Numbered from the stretch's first letter, positions 52,500-61,935 are shown. The stretch is DNA of 64,000 bases from Bacteroidota bacterium (GCA_018267825.1 JAFDXR010000020.1:62001-126000), one strand, 5' to 3'. Notes: generated by a model not told the origin, from the letters alone. Translations and numbers: made by a program.

Positions 52500-53574
52500 T
52501 CCGGGATGTTTTGTGCCGCAATAAATGATCGGCTATAACCAGAGCCGCCATGCTCTCCACAATGGGCACAGCGCGTGGTAATACACATGGGTCGTGTCGG
52601 CCGCGGCCTTCCAGTATAATGTCATTACCTTTTTTATCGAGACTATGCTGTTTTTGCATGATGGTTGCCACAGGCTTAAACGCCACATTAAAATAAATAG
52701 CTTCGCCGTTGCTGATACCACCCTGGATACCACCGCTATGATTCGTGGCGGTGTGTACAGCATCTTCTTTCGATACAAAACGGTCATTCATCTCTGATCC
52801 TTTCAGATGAACGGATCGGAAACCTTCGCCATATTCAAAACCTTTAACGGCATTGATACTCAGCATGGCCTTGCCAAGATCGGCATGAAGCCGGTCAAAC
52901 ACGGGTTCTCCAAGCCCCGCAGGGCAGCCGTTTATAACGCAGGTGATGATCCCGCCAACGGTGTCACCGGCTTTACGGGTAGCTTCAATGAGCCCGATCA
53001 TGCGGTCGGCTGTTTCAGCATCCGGGCAACGAACAATGGAGTCGTCTGTTTTTGAGAGATCGAGACTGTTGTATGTTTTTTCCAATATAACATGCCCAAC
53101 GGTGCTCACATAAGCCTGCACCTGTATATGGTAATGCGCCAGCAATAATTTGGCAATGGCACCACCAACCACGCGACAGGCGGTTTCGCGGGCACTGCTT
53201 CTGCCACCACCCCTGTAATCGCGTATACCATATTTTTGTTCATAGGTATAGTCGGCGTGATTCGGCCGGTATGTATCCTTTAAATGATCGTAGTCTGCCG
53301 GTTTCTGGTTTTCGTTTTCTATCGTAAAACCGATCGGAGCCCCGGTGGTTTTACCTTCAAAAATACCTGATAGAAATTTAACCCTATCACTTTCACGGCG
53401 TTGTGTGGTAATGTTCGATTGGCCTGGTTTGCGGCGATCCAGTTCATGCTGAACGAAATCGAAATCGATAAGCAGTCCGGCCGGGCAGCCATCAATCATA
53501 CCTCCAATGGCTTCCCCGTGGCTCTCGCCAAAGGTGCTCAGTTTAAATAAGGTTCCAAATGAATTTCCGGCCAT
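52492..53574 (-). CDS. aroC: Chorismate synthase
   Basis: The 360-aa protein matches AroC over its full length: [19 protein letters not shown] near the start, [33 protein letters not shown] region with the FMN-contacting residues (quoted in part) and [15 protein letters not shown] near residue 280. It performs the last step of the shikimate pathway, EPSP to chorismate, using reduced FMN. No other aro genes are in the window. The tail overlaps the convergent barrel gene by 8 bp. Confidence 0.97.
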   Translation of the reverse strand: MAGNSFGTLFKLSTFGESHGEAIGGMIDGCPAGLLIDFDFVQHELDRRKPGQSNITTQRRESDRVKFLSGIFEGKTTGAPIGFTIENENQKPADYDHLKDTYRPNHADYTYEQKYGIRDYRGGGRSSARETACRVVGGAIAKLLLAHYHIQVQAYVSTVGHVILEKTYNSLDLSKTDDSIVRCPDAETADRMIGLIEATRKAGDTVGGIITCVINGCPAGLGEPVFDRLHADLGKAMLSINAVKGFEYGEGFRSVHLKGSEMNDRFVSKEDAVHTATNHSGGIQGGISNGEAIYFNVAFKPVATIMQKQHSLDKKGNDIILEGRGRHDPCVLPRAVPIVESMAALVIADHLLRHKTSRIN

Positions 53575-53651
53575 ACCGGTAAAATTACGAATTATACAGC
53601 AAGCGAAAATTAAAATTAAATAAATAACTTGGCAGTCTATTCCCTCTGGAT

Positions 53652-54905
53652 ATGCAGAAACTTCTGATCAAAAATATTAAGACACTCGTACAGGTTCGCG
53701 AAGAAGCCATCGAAAAAGTAAGCGGTAAAGATATGGCCGTACTGCCCTGTATTCATAATGCCTGGCTGGCTGTTGATAACGGTCTCATCGCCGATTTTGG
53801 TTCTATGGATGATTTTCCGGGCATTACCGACTGGAAAAATCTACAGGTAATCGATGCTACCGGAAAGATTGTGATGCCATGCTATGTGGATAGTCACACC
53901 CATATTGTTTACGCCGGGAACCGCGAACAGGAATTTGTTGATCGCATCAATGGACTCTCTTACGAAGAAATTTTTAAAAGGGGAGGAGGGATCCTGAATT
54001 CGGCTGCACGCGTTGCAAATGCCACAGAGGATCAGCTTTTTGATGAAGCCATGATTCGCCTCAAAGAAGTCATAGCACAGGGCACCGGTGCTATTGAAAT
54101 AAAAAGCGGTTATGGTTTGTCGACCGAAGCTGAATTGAAAATGCTGCGCGTCATCAAACGCATTAAAGACCTGAACCTGCTGCCTGTAAAGGCAACTTTC
54201 CTGGGAGCACACGCTCTGCCACAAGTATATAAAGAGAATAAAGCAGGATACCTCGACCTTATTATAGAGGAGATGCTGCCAAAAATTGCAGAAGAAAAAC
54301 TGGCGGACTATATCGATATTTTTTGTGAGCGGGGTTATTTCACAGCCGAAGAAACAGAACGCGTACTCCTGGCCGGAAAAAAATACGGTTTAAAAGGGAA
54401 AGTACATGCCGAGCAAATGAGCCACAGTGGCGGAATTCAGACAGGTGTAAAGTGCGGGGCTCTGAGTGTGGACCATCTCGAATATTGTAATGACGAAGAT
54501 ATTGAAGCGCTGAAAAATTCGGCAACCATGCCAACTGTATTACCGGGTGCGGCTTTCTTTGTGAGCCTTCCGCTGCCACCGGCCCGCAAAATGATCGATG
54601 CCGGGCTGCCGGTGGCTTTTGCCAGCGATTTTAACCCGGGTACAAGCCCGAGTGGTAACATGAATTTCATGATGAGTCTGGGCTGTGTGCAGTATAAAAT
54701 GACTCCCGAAGAAACCATCAATGCGTGTACCATCAATGCAGCTTACGCCATGGATGTAGTTCACGAGGTCGGAAGCATTACACCGGGCAAAAAGGCCAAT
54801 TTCTTTATTACCAAAGAAATCAGCTCCTATGCATTTATTCCATACTCATTCGGAAGCAATCTTATAGAAACCGTTTTCCTGAATGGGGTAGAGCAAACTT
54901 CCTGA
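53652..54905 (+). CDS. hutI: Imidazolonepropionase
   Basis: The 417-aa amidohydrolase has the HutI landmarks [17 protein letters not shown] (metal-binding HxH), [37 protein letters not shown] (metal His) and [17 protein letters not shown] with the catalytic Asp (quoted in part). It opens imidazolone propionate to formiminoglutamate in histidine degradation. The other hut genes (hutH, hutU, hutG) are not adjacent, so the pathway is split in this genome or partly absent. After the stop there is a short degenerate repeat (GAGTCT) and then msrB. Confidence 0.95.
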   Translation: MQKLLIKNIKTLVQVREEAIEKVSGKDMAVLPCIHNAWLAVDNGLIADFGSMDDFPGITDWKNLQVIDATGKIVMPCYVDSHTHIVYAGNREQEFVDRINGLSYEEIFKRGGGILNSAARVANATEDQLFDEAMIRLKEVIAQGTGAIEIKSGYGLSTEAELKMLRVIKRIKDLNLLPVKATFLGAHALPQVYKENKAGYLDLIIEEMLPKIAEEKLADYIDIFCERGYFTAEETERVLLAGKKYGLKGKVHAEQMSHSGGIQTGVKCGALSVDHLEYCNDEDIEALKNSATMPTVLPGAAFFVSLPLPPARKMIDAGLPVAFASDFNPGTSPSGNMNFMMSLGCVQYKMTPEETINACTINAAYAMDVVHEVGSITPGKKANFFITKEISSYAFIPYSFGSNLIETVFLNGVEQTS

Positions 54906-54946
54906 GTCTTTAGGTCATGAGTCTTTGCGCCCTTAATCTTGAGTCT
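54904..54946. repeat. Degenerate short direct repeats (GAGTCT)
   Basis: GAGTCTT at 54904-54910 and 54919-54925 and GAGTCT at 54941-54946 recur with spacers in the gap between hutI and msrB. It looks like a decayed low-complexity repeat; the first copy overlaps the hutI stop codon. Confidence 0.4.
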
Positions 54947-54950
54947 GCCT

Positions 54951-55478
54951 CTATTTTACCTTCGTGCTGTCGGCCGGTGTAAAATCAATACTCACCGAAT
55001 TGACGCAATAACGCTGACCGGTTTTTGTTGGTCCGTCATCAAAAATATGTCCGAGGTGACCACCGCAACGCGCGCATACAATCTCCGTGCGGATCATGCC
55101 GAATGAAGTATCTTTTATCTTTTTGATGCGTTCGCCATTCCCGATTTCGTTATCGAAGCTTGGCCAGCCGCAATGCGACTCAAATTTCTGATCGCTGTTA
55201 AATAATTCGTAGCCGCAGGCTGCACATTTATAAACGCCTTTTTCAAAATGCATGTTGTATTTGCCTGTTCCCGGACGTTCGGTACCTTTCTCACGCAAAA
55301 TATAATACTGTTCAGGAGTCAGTTCTTTTTTCCACTCCTCTTCTGTTTTAGTGTAATTTGTTTCCATAGGTTTTTTTGTATTGATCAGTGGTTCGTGTTT
55401 ATCGGGCTTCGCTGTATTGGTCTGGCACGAGGCCTGGAGCAGAGTCACCCAGAAAGCGATTAAGAATAAATATTTCAT
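54951..55478 (-). CDS. msrB: Peptide-methionine (R)-S-oxide reductase, lipoprotein form
   Basis: A protein of about 175 aa. The start at 55478 (MKYLFLIAF) or 55484 gives a lipoprotein signal with LLQASC and a Cys at 18 (20 from the longer start). A linker follows, then an MsrB domain with the zinc cysteines in CAACGYELF and CARCGGHLGHIF and the catalytic Cys in RYCVNSVSIDF. It reduces methionine-R-sulfoxide in proteins. The lipoprotein signal places it at the envelope, which fits repair of oxidised exported proteins. Confidence 0.93.
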   Translation of the reverse strand: MKYLFLIAFWVTLLQASCQTNTAKPDKHEPLINTKKPMETNYTKTEEEWKKELTPEQYYILREKGTERPGTGKYNMHFEKGVYKCAACGYELFNSDQKFESHCGWPSFDNEIGNGERIKKIKDTSFGMIRTEIVCARCGGHLGHIFDDGPTKTGQRYCVNSVSIDFTPADSTKVK

Positions 55479-55552
55479 GGCCATGTTGTTTTAACTCTAC
55501 ATACGCTGTGTGCAAGCAAGCGGATTTTTGAAATCGGCATACTTTACACAAA

Positions 55553-56692
55553 TTAACGAATCAGGCTTTTTTCTTTTATCTCATCCAGCAGAGCTTCCTG
55601 CGATTTAGCGCGGCTTTTAATATGAATAAAATCGCCTTTCCCGATGCGTGCAATATCTTTGAGGTTATCCATGGCTTCCTTGTCATTACCAAAAGCTACG
55701 GTCGACAACACCACCTGTTTATCATGTTGTTTGTCTTTGAATTTCTGCTGGTCTTCGCTGTAAAACCTGAATTTACCATCTGTCGCCAGGATAATCTGGT
55801 TATTCCCTCCTTCGATATAATTTTTCACAGCCACATCCAGTCCGTATAAAATGGCTTTATTCCCTTTTGTGAGACCTTTAGCCTTAAGCCGGTCTACCAT
55901 ATCGTGCAGTTCTTTCTTCTGGCTGCCGCTGATATTATCTTTCAGCAGTTTCACCGAATCGGCATAGGTTATAAAAGTAACGCGGTCGGTAGGTCGCAGG
56001 GCATCAATCAGGTGATGCAGTGAACTCTGCATTACCGGCAATTTCAATGAGTCTTTCATAGAGTTGGATACATCCACCACAAACACAATATTATTAGGTT
56101 TATAAAGTGAGGCATCAAGCATCGTTTCATCTTTGGGTTTCACAGGCTCTGTTGTGTGTGGTACGGGAGTCTCTGTTGCCGCAGAAGGTGTCGAATGGTC
56201 GGGTATTTTATTGGACTGATCCCTGGGTTTAGAATCGGTTACGATAGCAAGGGGCATATCGGTTTTTACACCGGCTTTATTTGGTTTTCCGAAATAATAG
56301 CAGGCTGTTTTATCGTCTGTTTTTATACTTTTTATGGTTCCGCTTAAGTTAAGCACAAAGGGAGCGCCGTCGGCACTGGTAATAAGTTTGATAGACTTGC
56401 TGAATTTGCCTGTAGATTCCGGAATAAATTCAATCGTGATCAGGGCAGTGTCACCCGGTTTTAACGTTTTTTTGGAAGTGTGAATGGTAAGGCCTTTATC
56501 GGCATCTCCCCGCATCAGGTAAAGGTTTTTTGCCAGGTGGTTTTCAAGCACATAATCGGCATGGATTTTATAAATGTTCTCAACGGTCCCGATATCTTTA
56601 TGCGCCTGATCCACTCCGATACCCGAATTTTGAGCCTGCAGGGGGAGTACCAGGCTGGCCATAAAGAGGAGAAAAAAATACCTGAAAAACAT
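55553..56692 (-). CDS. Exported DUF1573-like and VWA domain protein
   Basis: A 379-aa protein; the start at 56692 (MFFRYFFLLFMASL) gives a signal peptide ending PLQAQ. The N-terminal 100 residues of the mature chain form an Ig-like domain of the DUF1573 kind (AHKDIGTVENIYKIHADYVL, DTALITIEFIPESTGKFSKSI, quoted in part). A low-complexity linker follows, then a VWA domain with MIDAS D-V-S-N-S in VVDVSNSM and an ILATDGKF strand. It has no membrane anchor, so it is probably periplasmic or surface-associated. VWA domains bind partners through a metal. No partner is evident in the neighbourhood. Confidence 0.8.
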   Translation of the reverse strand: MFFRYFFLLFMASLVLPLQAQNSGIGVDQAHKDIGTVENIYKIHADYVLENHLAKNLYLMRGDADKGLTIHTSKKTLKPGDTALITIEFIPESTGKFSKSIKLITSADGAPFVLNLSGTIKSIKTDDKTACYYFGKPNKAGVKTDMPLAIVTDSKPRDQSNKIPDHSTPSAATETPVPHTTEPVKPKDETMLDASLYKPNNIVFVVDVSNSMKDSLKLPVMQSSLHHLIDALRPTDRVTFITYADSVKLLKDNISGSQKKELHDMVDRLKAKGLTKGNKAILYGLDVAVKNYIEGGNNQIILATDGKFRFYSEDQQKFKDKQHDKQVVLSTVAFGNDKEAMDNLKDIARIGKGDFIHIKSRAKSQEALLDEIKEKSLIR

Positions 56693-56767
56693 ATACACGA
56701 ATGTACAAAGCAATGGCTTATTTTTCCTGTGTTTTAACGATTTTAAGCACTTTTATATGATTTTATA

Positions 56768-56814
56768 AAAAATAGGGTAAAATTGTTTGCCATAATGATA
56801 AAAACCCTATTTTT
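56768..56814. promoter_or_regulatory. Perfect 11-bp inverted repeat flanking the sucC promoter
   Basis: AAAAATAGGGT (56768-56778) and ACCCTATTTTT (56804-56814) are exact inverted copies 25 bp apart. The right arm covers most of the -7 element and the pair encloses the -33 box. Because transcription would start downstream, this is more likely a DNA-level operator than an RNA hairpin. Confidence 0.5.
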
Positions 56815-56815
56815 G
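56786..56815 (+). promoter_or_regulatory. Candidate -33/-7 promoter for sucC
   Basis: TTTG (56786-56789), 18 bp, then TATTTTTG (56808-56815) match the Bacteroidota promoter in both boxes. It ends 28 bp before the sucC ATG and is the best promoter match in the window. Confidence 0.65.
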
Positions 56816-56843
56816 AAAGCAAAATCTGTAAACTTATAGTTCT

Positions 56844-58037
56844 ATGAACATTCACGAGTACCAAGGTAAAAGTATCCTAAAAAGTTTTGGCGTTGCAATA
56901 CAGGAAGGTATTGTAGCCGATACACCTGAACAGGCTGTAGAAGCTGCCAAAGAACTGAAAACAAAATATAACAGCGACTGGGTTGTTGTGAAAGCCCAGA
57001 TTCACGCAGGCGGACGCGGTAAAGGTGGTGGGGTGAAACTCGCTAAAAACCTTGACGAAGTGAAAGAGAAAGCAACAGCCATTATTGGTATGCAGCTTAT
57101 TACTCCGCAGACCAGTGCTGCCGGAAAACGTGTGAATAAAGTGCTTATTGCCCAGGATGTATACTATCCGGGAGCCAGCCCAACCAAAGAATTTTACATG
57201 AGTATTCTGCTCAACCGTTCAACCGGCCGTAACATTATTATGTACAGCACCGAAGGCGGAATGGACATTGAAGAAGTAGCAGAAAAAACACCACACCTTA
57301 TCTGGAAAGAAGAAATTGATCCGAAAGTGGGACTTCGCGATTTCCAATGCCGCAAAGTGGCCTTTAACCTGGGCCTCAGCGGAAATGCTTTCAAAGAAAT
57401 GACCAAATTTGTGGCTGCTCTTTATAAAGCATACGAAAGCACCGATTCAGCTATGTTTGAAATCAACCCGGTTTTAAAAACATCTGACGATAAAATCATT
57501 GCAGTAGATGCTAAAGTAACCCTGGAAGATAACGCCCTATACCGTCATAAAGACCTCGAAGGTTTACGCGATATTACAGAAGAAGATCCAACAGAAGTTG
57601 AAGCAAAAGCTGCTGAACTGAACTATGTAAAACTCGACGGTAACGTAGGCTGTATGGTAAACGGTGCTGGTCTGGCTATGGCTACCATGGATATCATCAA
57701 ATTAAGCGGTGGCGAACCTGCAAACTTCCTCGATGTAGGTGGTACAGCCAATGCTGAGCGTGTAGAAAAAGCCTTCCGTATTATTCTGAAAGACAAAAAT
57801 GTTAAAGCCATTCTGGTAAATATATTTGGTGGTATTGTTCGTTGCGACCGTGTTGCACAGGGTATCGTGGATGCCTACAATAATATGGGATCTATCAATG
57901 TGCCTATTATTGTTCGTTTACAGGGTACCAACGCCGAAGCAGCTAAAAAACTGATTGATGAGTCGGGACTTAAAGTATACTCTGCCATCCAGTTACAGGA
58001 AGCAGCCGACCTCGTTAAAAAACTTGTAGTAAACTAA
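56844..58037 (+). CDS. sucC: Succinyl-CoA ligase (ADP-forming) subunit beta
   Basis: The 397-aa protein starts MNIHEYQGKSILKSFGV and has the ATP-grasp region VVKAQIHAGGRGKGGGVKL, the FEINPVLKT and VDAKVTLEDNALYRH segments, GCMVNGAGLAMATMD and NFLDVGGTANAERV, and NIFGGIVRCDRVAQGI near the end (quoted in part). It is the nucleotide-binding subunit of the TCA-cycle enzyme. sucD is not next to it here. The gene has a well-matched promoter with a flanking inverted repeat. It is followed after 29 bp by an unknown lipoprotein gene. Confidence 0.97.
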   Translation: MNIHEYQGKSILKSFGVAIQEGIVADTPEQAVEAAKELKTKYNSDWVVVKAQIHAGGRGKGGGVKLAKNLDEVKEKATAIIGMQLITPQTSAAGKRVNKVLIAQDVYYPGASPTKEFYMSILLNRSTGRNIIMYSTEGGMDIEEVAEKTPHLIWKEEIDPKVGLRDFQCRKVAFNLGLSGNAFKEMTKFVAALYKAYESTDSAMFEINPVLKTSDDKIIAVDAKVTLEDNALYRHKDLEGLRDITEEDPTEVEAKAAELNYVKLDGNVGCMVNGAGLAMATMDIIKLSGGEPANFLDVGGTANAERVEKAFRIILKDKNVKAILVNIFGGIVRCDRVAQGIVDAYNNMGSINVPIIVRLQGTNAEAAKKLIDESGLKVYSAIQLQEAADLVKKLVVN

Positions 58038-58066
58038 CCTTAATTTTTTAAAACGGATATACCACT

Positions 58067-58966
58067 ATGATTATGCGATACAAATATCTCTTAGCGTTGC
58101 CAATTGTTGCGGCCATAGCATTAACCTCGTGTGGCGGCGATAAGCCCGAAGAAGGTGATGTGAATGCCGTCGATTCAGCAAAAACAGAACAGCCGGTTGT
58201 TCAATCCAATGAAACATTTTTCCAGGTGCCATCACCGGGCGAAATGCTCACTTTCATTAAAATGGTTGGTGGTACAAAAAATAAAAATACCTCTTTCCTG
58301 AACAGTGTTGATAACCAGAAAAATTATACCGACAACAAATTGAAAGCTCTCAACTTTGGTATCTACAGCTGCGACCTGAGCTACTGCAGTATTTTTGAAA
58401 TCGGTGCCGACGCTTTAAAATACTTTAAAGTGGTAAAGCAATTGGGTGATCAGATCGGTGTATCCAATGCCATTAAACCGGAAGTTTTAAAACGCCTGGA
58501 AGGTAACCTCGGAAATCCCGATTCACTCGCAGTGATTACCGATGATGTTTATTTCTCGTCATTCGAAACACTCGAAAGCGGTCAGCAGGGCCCGACACTC
58601 GCCCTGGTTGTTGCAGGTGGATGGATCGAAAGCCTTCATATTGCTACAAACCTGGCTAAATACGAAGAAAACAGCCCGATCATCAGCCGCCTTGCCGATC
58701 AGAAATATACATTGGATAACCTCGTTGAATTTTTGAAAAAATACGAAAGCGATGCCAATGTAGCTTCTATCATCCCACAGTTCACCGAACTGCAGGCTGA
58801 ATTCAACAAAATTGCCGAGAAAGATGCTGCAGCTGCTGATACAAAAGACAGCAAAGGCAAAAAAATACTCGGTGGCGGTAAAGAACTTGTAATGTCTGCT
58901 GACCAGTACAAAGTTATTGTCGAAAAAATCAAAACGATCCGCAACTCTTATACCTTAAACAAATAA
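58067..58966 (+). CDS. Lipoprotein of unknown function
   Basis: The 299-aa protein has a lipoprotein signal with LTSC (Cys22 from the first ATG; ATG at 58073 is an alternative). The mature part is acidic at its start, then mostly helical, with FQVPSPGEMLTFIKMVGG and LNFGIYSCDLSYCSIFEIG (quoted in part, two cysteines) followed by long amphipathic helices. I recall similar PSPGEML-type lipoproteins in Bacteroidota without function. It lies 29 bp after sucC and 4 bp before the next gene, so the three may share a transcript. Confidence 0.7.
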   Translation: MIMRYKYLLALPIVAAIALTSCGGDKPEEGDVNAVDSAKTEQPVVQSNETFFQVPSPGEMLTFIKMVGGTKNKNTSFLNSVDNQKNYTDNKLKALNFGIYSCDLSYCSIFEIGADALKYFKVVKQLGDQIGVSNAIKPEVLKRLEGNLGNPDSLAVITDDVYFSSFETLESGQQGPTLALVVAGGWIESLHIATNLAKYEENSPIISRLADQKYTLDNLVEFLKKYESDANVASIIPQFTELQAEFNKIAEKDAAAADTKDSKGKKILGGGKELVMSADQYKVIVEKIKTIRNSYTLNK

Positions 58967-58970
58967 TCTT

Positions 58971-59462
58971 ATGAAGAAATTAATATTAGCCTTTAGCCTT
59001 CTGTTCTCAGCCAGCTTCGCCTTTTCCCAGGCAGGTGTATGCGGCCAGTTTCATAAAAAATACTGTGGCCAGGAAGAAGATGGAAAGACGGATAAGGCCT
59101 GGATGTATAACGCTCAGTCTAAAAGCGGTTTATTTAACCAGGGAATGACTTCTAAGATCCGCTGTGTAATCTACAAAGGAATGGATTATAAAATCAGCGT
59201 TTGTTGCGAAACTGTACTTGGCGATAAACTGAATTACAAAATTTTTGATGCACGTACCAACGAATTATTATTCGATAATGCCTCTGCTCAGAATGCACAG
59301 TCTTTCGAATTCCAGAGTACATCCACCCGTCAGCTTATTATTGAAGTAAGTGTTCCTCACGGAGCTACCGAACAGGATAAACATAAACCCGTAGACGCAG
59401 CCTGTGTGGGATTACTCATACTCCATAAAGTAACCGATAAGCAGGGTTTCTCTCAGTACTAG
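58971..59462 (+). CDS. Exported Cys-containing protein of unknown function
   Basis: The 163-aa protein has a signal peptide (about 1-19, ending FAFSQ). Cysteines at VCGQF, KYCGQ, IRCVI, VCCET and AACVG (six in total) suggest disulfides or a metal site. The C-terminal half is strand-rich (LNYKIFDARTNELLFDNAS, SFEFQSTSTRQLIIEVSVPHG, short parts quoted), like a small beta-sandwich. It follows the lipoprotein by 4 bp and ends before a strong terminator. The family is not recognised. Confidence 0.75.
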   Translation: MKKLILAFSLLFSASFAFSQAGVCGQFHKKYCGQEEDGKTDKAWMYNAQSKSGLFNQGMTSKIRCVIYKGMDYKISVCCETVLGDKLNYKIFDARTNELLFDNASAQNAQSFEFQSTSTRQLIIEVSVPHGATEQDKHKPVDAACVGLLILHKVTDKQGFSQY

Positions 59463-59485
59463 AAGAGAACAAAATATCATCTTTG

Positions 59486-59521
59486 AATCCCCTGGTAATT
59501 ATTTATTAGGGGATTTTTTTT
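59486..59521 (+). terminator. Intrinsic terminator after the sucC group
   Basis: Stem aatcccct (59486-59493) pairs with aggggatt (59508-59515) with a 14-nt loop and an eight-base T run. Confidence 0.8.
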
Positions 59522-59537
59522 ACACAATCTATCATAT

Positions 59538-61028
59538 ATGATTCAGAATTACGAAAACTATAGAAAGCACATGGCTAAAGTTGCCGACATCAACTACTCA
59601 TGTGCCATGCTCGGCTGGGACCAGGAAACCTACATGCCCGAAGGCGCATCAGATCTTCGCAGCCGCCAGTTATCGACCCTTTCGGGCCTTGCCCACCAGT
59701 TGTTTACCGATGCCGCATTCGGTGATCTGCTTGCCACCCTGAAAGACGATACCTCTCTTTCGGCTGCTGAAAAAAGCAATGTGCTCAATACAATCGACGA
59801 TTATAAAAAGCAAACCTGCCTGAGCACCGATTTTGTAGAAGCAATGTCAAAGGCCATAAGTCAGAGTTTTAATGCCTGGCAGAAAGCCCGCCAGGACAAT
59901 AATTTCAAGCTCTTTGCCCCGCATCTGAAAGAAATTATTGCACTCAAAAAAGAAGAAACTTCCAGGAAAGGTTACACCAATGTATACGATGGCATGCTCG
60001 ATACACACGAAAAAGGATTGACAATTCAGAAACTCGATGCTTTGTTCAGCGATGTCAGGGAACAGCTCGTACCCTTTATCAAAAAAATAGCAGCATCAAA
60101 ACAGGTTGATGATGCATTTATGTTTAAACAATATCCGTCGGACTTGCAATGGCAATACAGCCTGGATGTACTGAAACATATCGGTTTTGATTTCAATACG
60201 GGGCGCCAGGATAAATCCACACATCCCTTCACCACATCATTCGGAAGTGCCGATGTGAGGGTTACAACCCGTATCAGTGAACATGATCTGAGCGAAATTA
60301 TCTGGAGCACCATACACGAAGGTGGGCACGCACTTTATGAGCAGGGACTGCCTGTATCGGAATACGGTTTGCCGGCCTCCGAAGCAGCAGGGCTGGGCCT
60401 TCACGAAAGCCAGTCTCGCCTTTGGGAAAACAATGTCGGGAGAAGCCTTCCTTTCTGGGAAAATCAATTCAGTAAGCTCCTTAATGTTTTTCCGGCACAA
60501 CTTTCCGGAGTTTCAACCGATGATTTTTACAGGGGAATGAACAAAGTACAGCCTTCTTTTATCCGTACCAGTGCCGATGAATTGACCTATCACTTACACA
60601 TCATGATCCGCTACGAAATCGAGAAAGCCATGGTATTCGACGAAGTAAGCGTGGAAGATCTGCCGGCTCTGTGGAACTCGAAATATAAAAGCTATCTGGG
60701 CATTGATGTACCCGACGATAAAACCGGAATTTTGCAGGATGTGCACTGGAGTCATGGATCCCTGGGATATTTCCCAACCTATAGCGTAGGTAGCTTTTAT
60801 GCAGCTCAGTTTTTTGCAGCGGCAACACACCAGATTCCGGCACTCAAAACAACCATTGCTGAGGGTAACTGTCACCCTCTGCTCACATGGCTTCGGGAGA
60901 ACATACATCAGTATGGCCGGAGATTTACCTCTGAGGAATTATGCAAAAAAATCTGTGGCGAAGGCCTGAATTTTTCGCATTTCATGAAGTACGCTACTGA
61001 AAAATACACTTATATTTATAGTCTATAA
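59538..61028 (+). CDS. Carboxypeptidase M32 (Taq carboxypeptidase family)
   Basis: The 496-aa protein is full length for M32 and has the zinc motif H260-E261-G-G-H264 in TIHEGGHALYEQG, the third-ligand Glu in GLHESQSRLWENNVGR (quoted in part), and a SFIRTSADELTYHLHI motif. It removes C-terminal residues from peptides and has no signal, so it is cytoplasmic. It follows a terminator and precedes a small lipoprotein gene by 13 bp. Confidence 0.95.
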   Translation: MIQNYENYRKHMAKVADINYSCAMLGWDQETYMPEGASDLRSRQLSTLSGLAHQLFTDAAFGDLLATLKDDTSLSAAEKSNVLNTIDDYKKQTCLSTDFVEAMSKAISQSFNAWQKARQDNNFKLFAPHLKEIIALKKEETSRKGYTNVYDGMLDTHEKGLTIQKLDALFSDVREQLVPFIKKIAASKQVDDAFMFKQYPSDLQWQYSLDVLKHIGFDFNTGRQDKSTHPFTTSFGSADVRVTTRISEHDLSEIIWSTIHEGGHALYEQGLPVSEYGLPASEAAGLGLHESQSRLWENNVGRSLPFWENQFSKLLNVFPAQLSGVSTDDFYRGMNKVQPSFIRTSADELTYHLHIMIRYEIEKAMVFDEVSVEDLPALWNSKYKSYLGIDVPDDKTGILQDVHWSHGSLGYFPTYSVGSFYAAQFFAAATHQIPALKTTIAEGNCHPLLTWLRENIHQYGRRFTSEELCKKICGEGLNFSHFMKYATEKYTYIYSL

Positions 61029-61041
61029 CACACAAACACAC

Positions 61042-61467
61042 ATGAAACACCTTCCTAAAACACTGATCCTGGTATCGCTCCTGGCTGTTTTTACAGCCTG
61101 TAAATCGCATAAGGATGCAGGAGCATCATCGGCAACTTCTTCGACGCAAAGTAGCAGCGATAATACCGCTAAAGAAACTTACAGGCTTATTGTATCTTTT
61201 ATGAGCAAAGGCAATGGGGCAAATTCAGACCAACGCCAGAAATTTCTGGATTATGTTGCACAACACCCTAAAAAACCGGAATACAAATCGGTGATGTGGG
61301 GTAGAGAAGGAGAAACAGATTATTGTTTTAAACTCACTGAACTGTCAAAAAAAGAACAAACAGAATTTGTGGATGCCGTCAAAAAAATAACAGAGGGCAC
61401 CACACTGGTCGGGATCAAGGAAAACGTAGAATGCGAGCATAAAGGTCGCCTGCAGACCAAGCAATAA
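61042..61467 (+). CDS. Small lipoprotein of unknown function
   Basis: The 141-aa protein has a lipoprotein signal with FTAC (Cys20) and a Ser/Thr-rich linker. A compact domain (about 50-135) follows, of which YRLIVSFMSKGNGANSDQRQKF, YKSVMWGREGETDYCFKL and LVGIKENVECEHKGR are conserved-looking strands and helices (quoted in part). I do not know the family. It follows the carboxypeptidase gene closely and ends at a strong terminator. Confidence 0.75.
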   Translation: MKHLPKTLILVSLLAVFTACKSHKDAGASSATSSTQSSSDNTAKETYRLIVSFMSKGNGANSDQRQKFLDYVAQHPKKPEYKSVMWGREGETDYCFKLTELSKKEQTEFVDAVKKITEGTTLVGIKENVECEHKGRLQTKQ

Positions 61468-61480
61468 AAAAAACGAAATA

Positions 61481-61512
61481 AAAAAGCCTTCCCTAAGCAG
61501 GGAAGGCTTTTT
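61481..61512. terminator. Bidirectional intrinsic terminator between convergent genes
   Basis: A 14-bp perfect stem (61481-61494 with 61499-61512; ends aaaaagcc / ggcttttt) with a 4-nt loop has A and T runs on both sides. It serves the lipoprotein gene (+) and the SRPBCC gene (-). Confidence 0.93.
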
Positions 61513-61530
61513 TATTGGATATAATATCAA

Positions 61531-61935
61531 TTAAAGTTTTAGCGCAGCTAATTTGGTTGCCATTGTCGTTACAAGCTCCGTCAGTGGCTTTTCAGCCATG
61601 ACTTTAATGAATGGGTTCATATCGCCCTCCAGTTCAACCTGGCAGGTTTCGGGCGTTGTTTTATTTAAATGTATATGGAGCGTGAAGACAAACTTAGCCA
61701 GGCCACTTGTTTCGAAGGTAATACGGCTTGGGGCTACTTTCTCCTTAATGCGAATCGTGAGCGTGGTAATACCTTTAATGTCAAAGGAACATTGATCCGA
61801 AGTGCAGGTAAAATTTTCGATCTTATCCTCAGGTAATAAATGCCTGAAATTATTGAAGTCGCCCATGAGCTCATAAAGCTTTTCAACAGGCGATGCCGTT
61901 TCAAGGGTATTACTTTGTATTGTGAAATGTGCCAT
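61531..61935 (-). CDS. SRPBCC (START-like) protein
   Basis: The 134-aa protein has the SRPBCC/START-like pattern: AHFTIQSNTLETASPVEKLYELMGDFNNFRHLLP near the start (quoted in part), central strands around VAPSRITFETSGLAKF, and a C-terminal helix ALKPLTELVTTMATKLAAL-like. Such folds bind hydrophobic ligands. The neighbourhood (pyrE 26 bp upstream) recurs in Bacteroidota, from memory. Exact ligand unknown. Confidence 0.75.
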   Translation of the reverse strand: MAHFTIQSNTLETASPVEKLYELMGDFNNFRHLLPEDKIENFTCTSDQCSFDIKGITTLTIRIKEKVAPSRITFETSGLAKFVFTLHIHLNKTTPETCQVELEGDMNPFIKVMAEKPLTELVTTMATKLAALKL

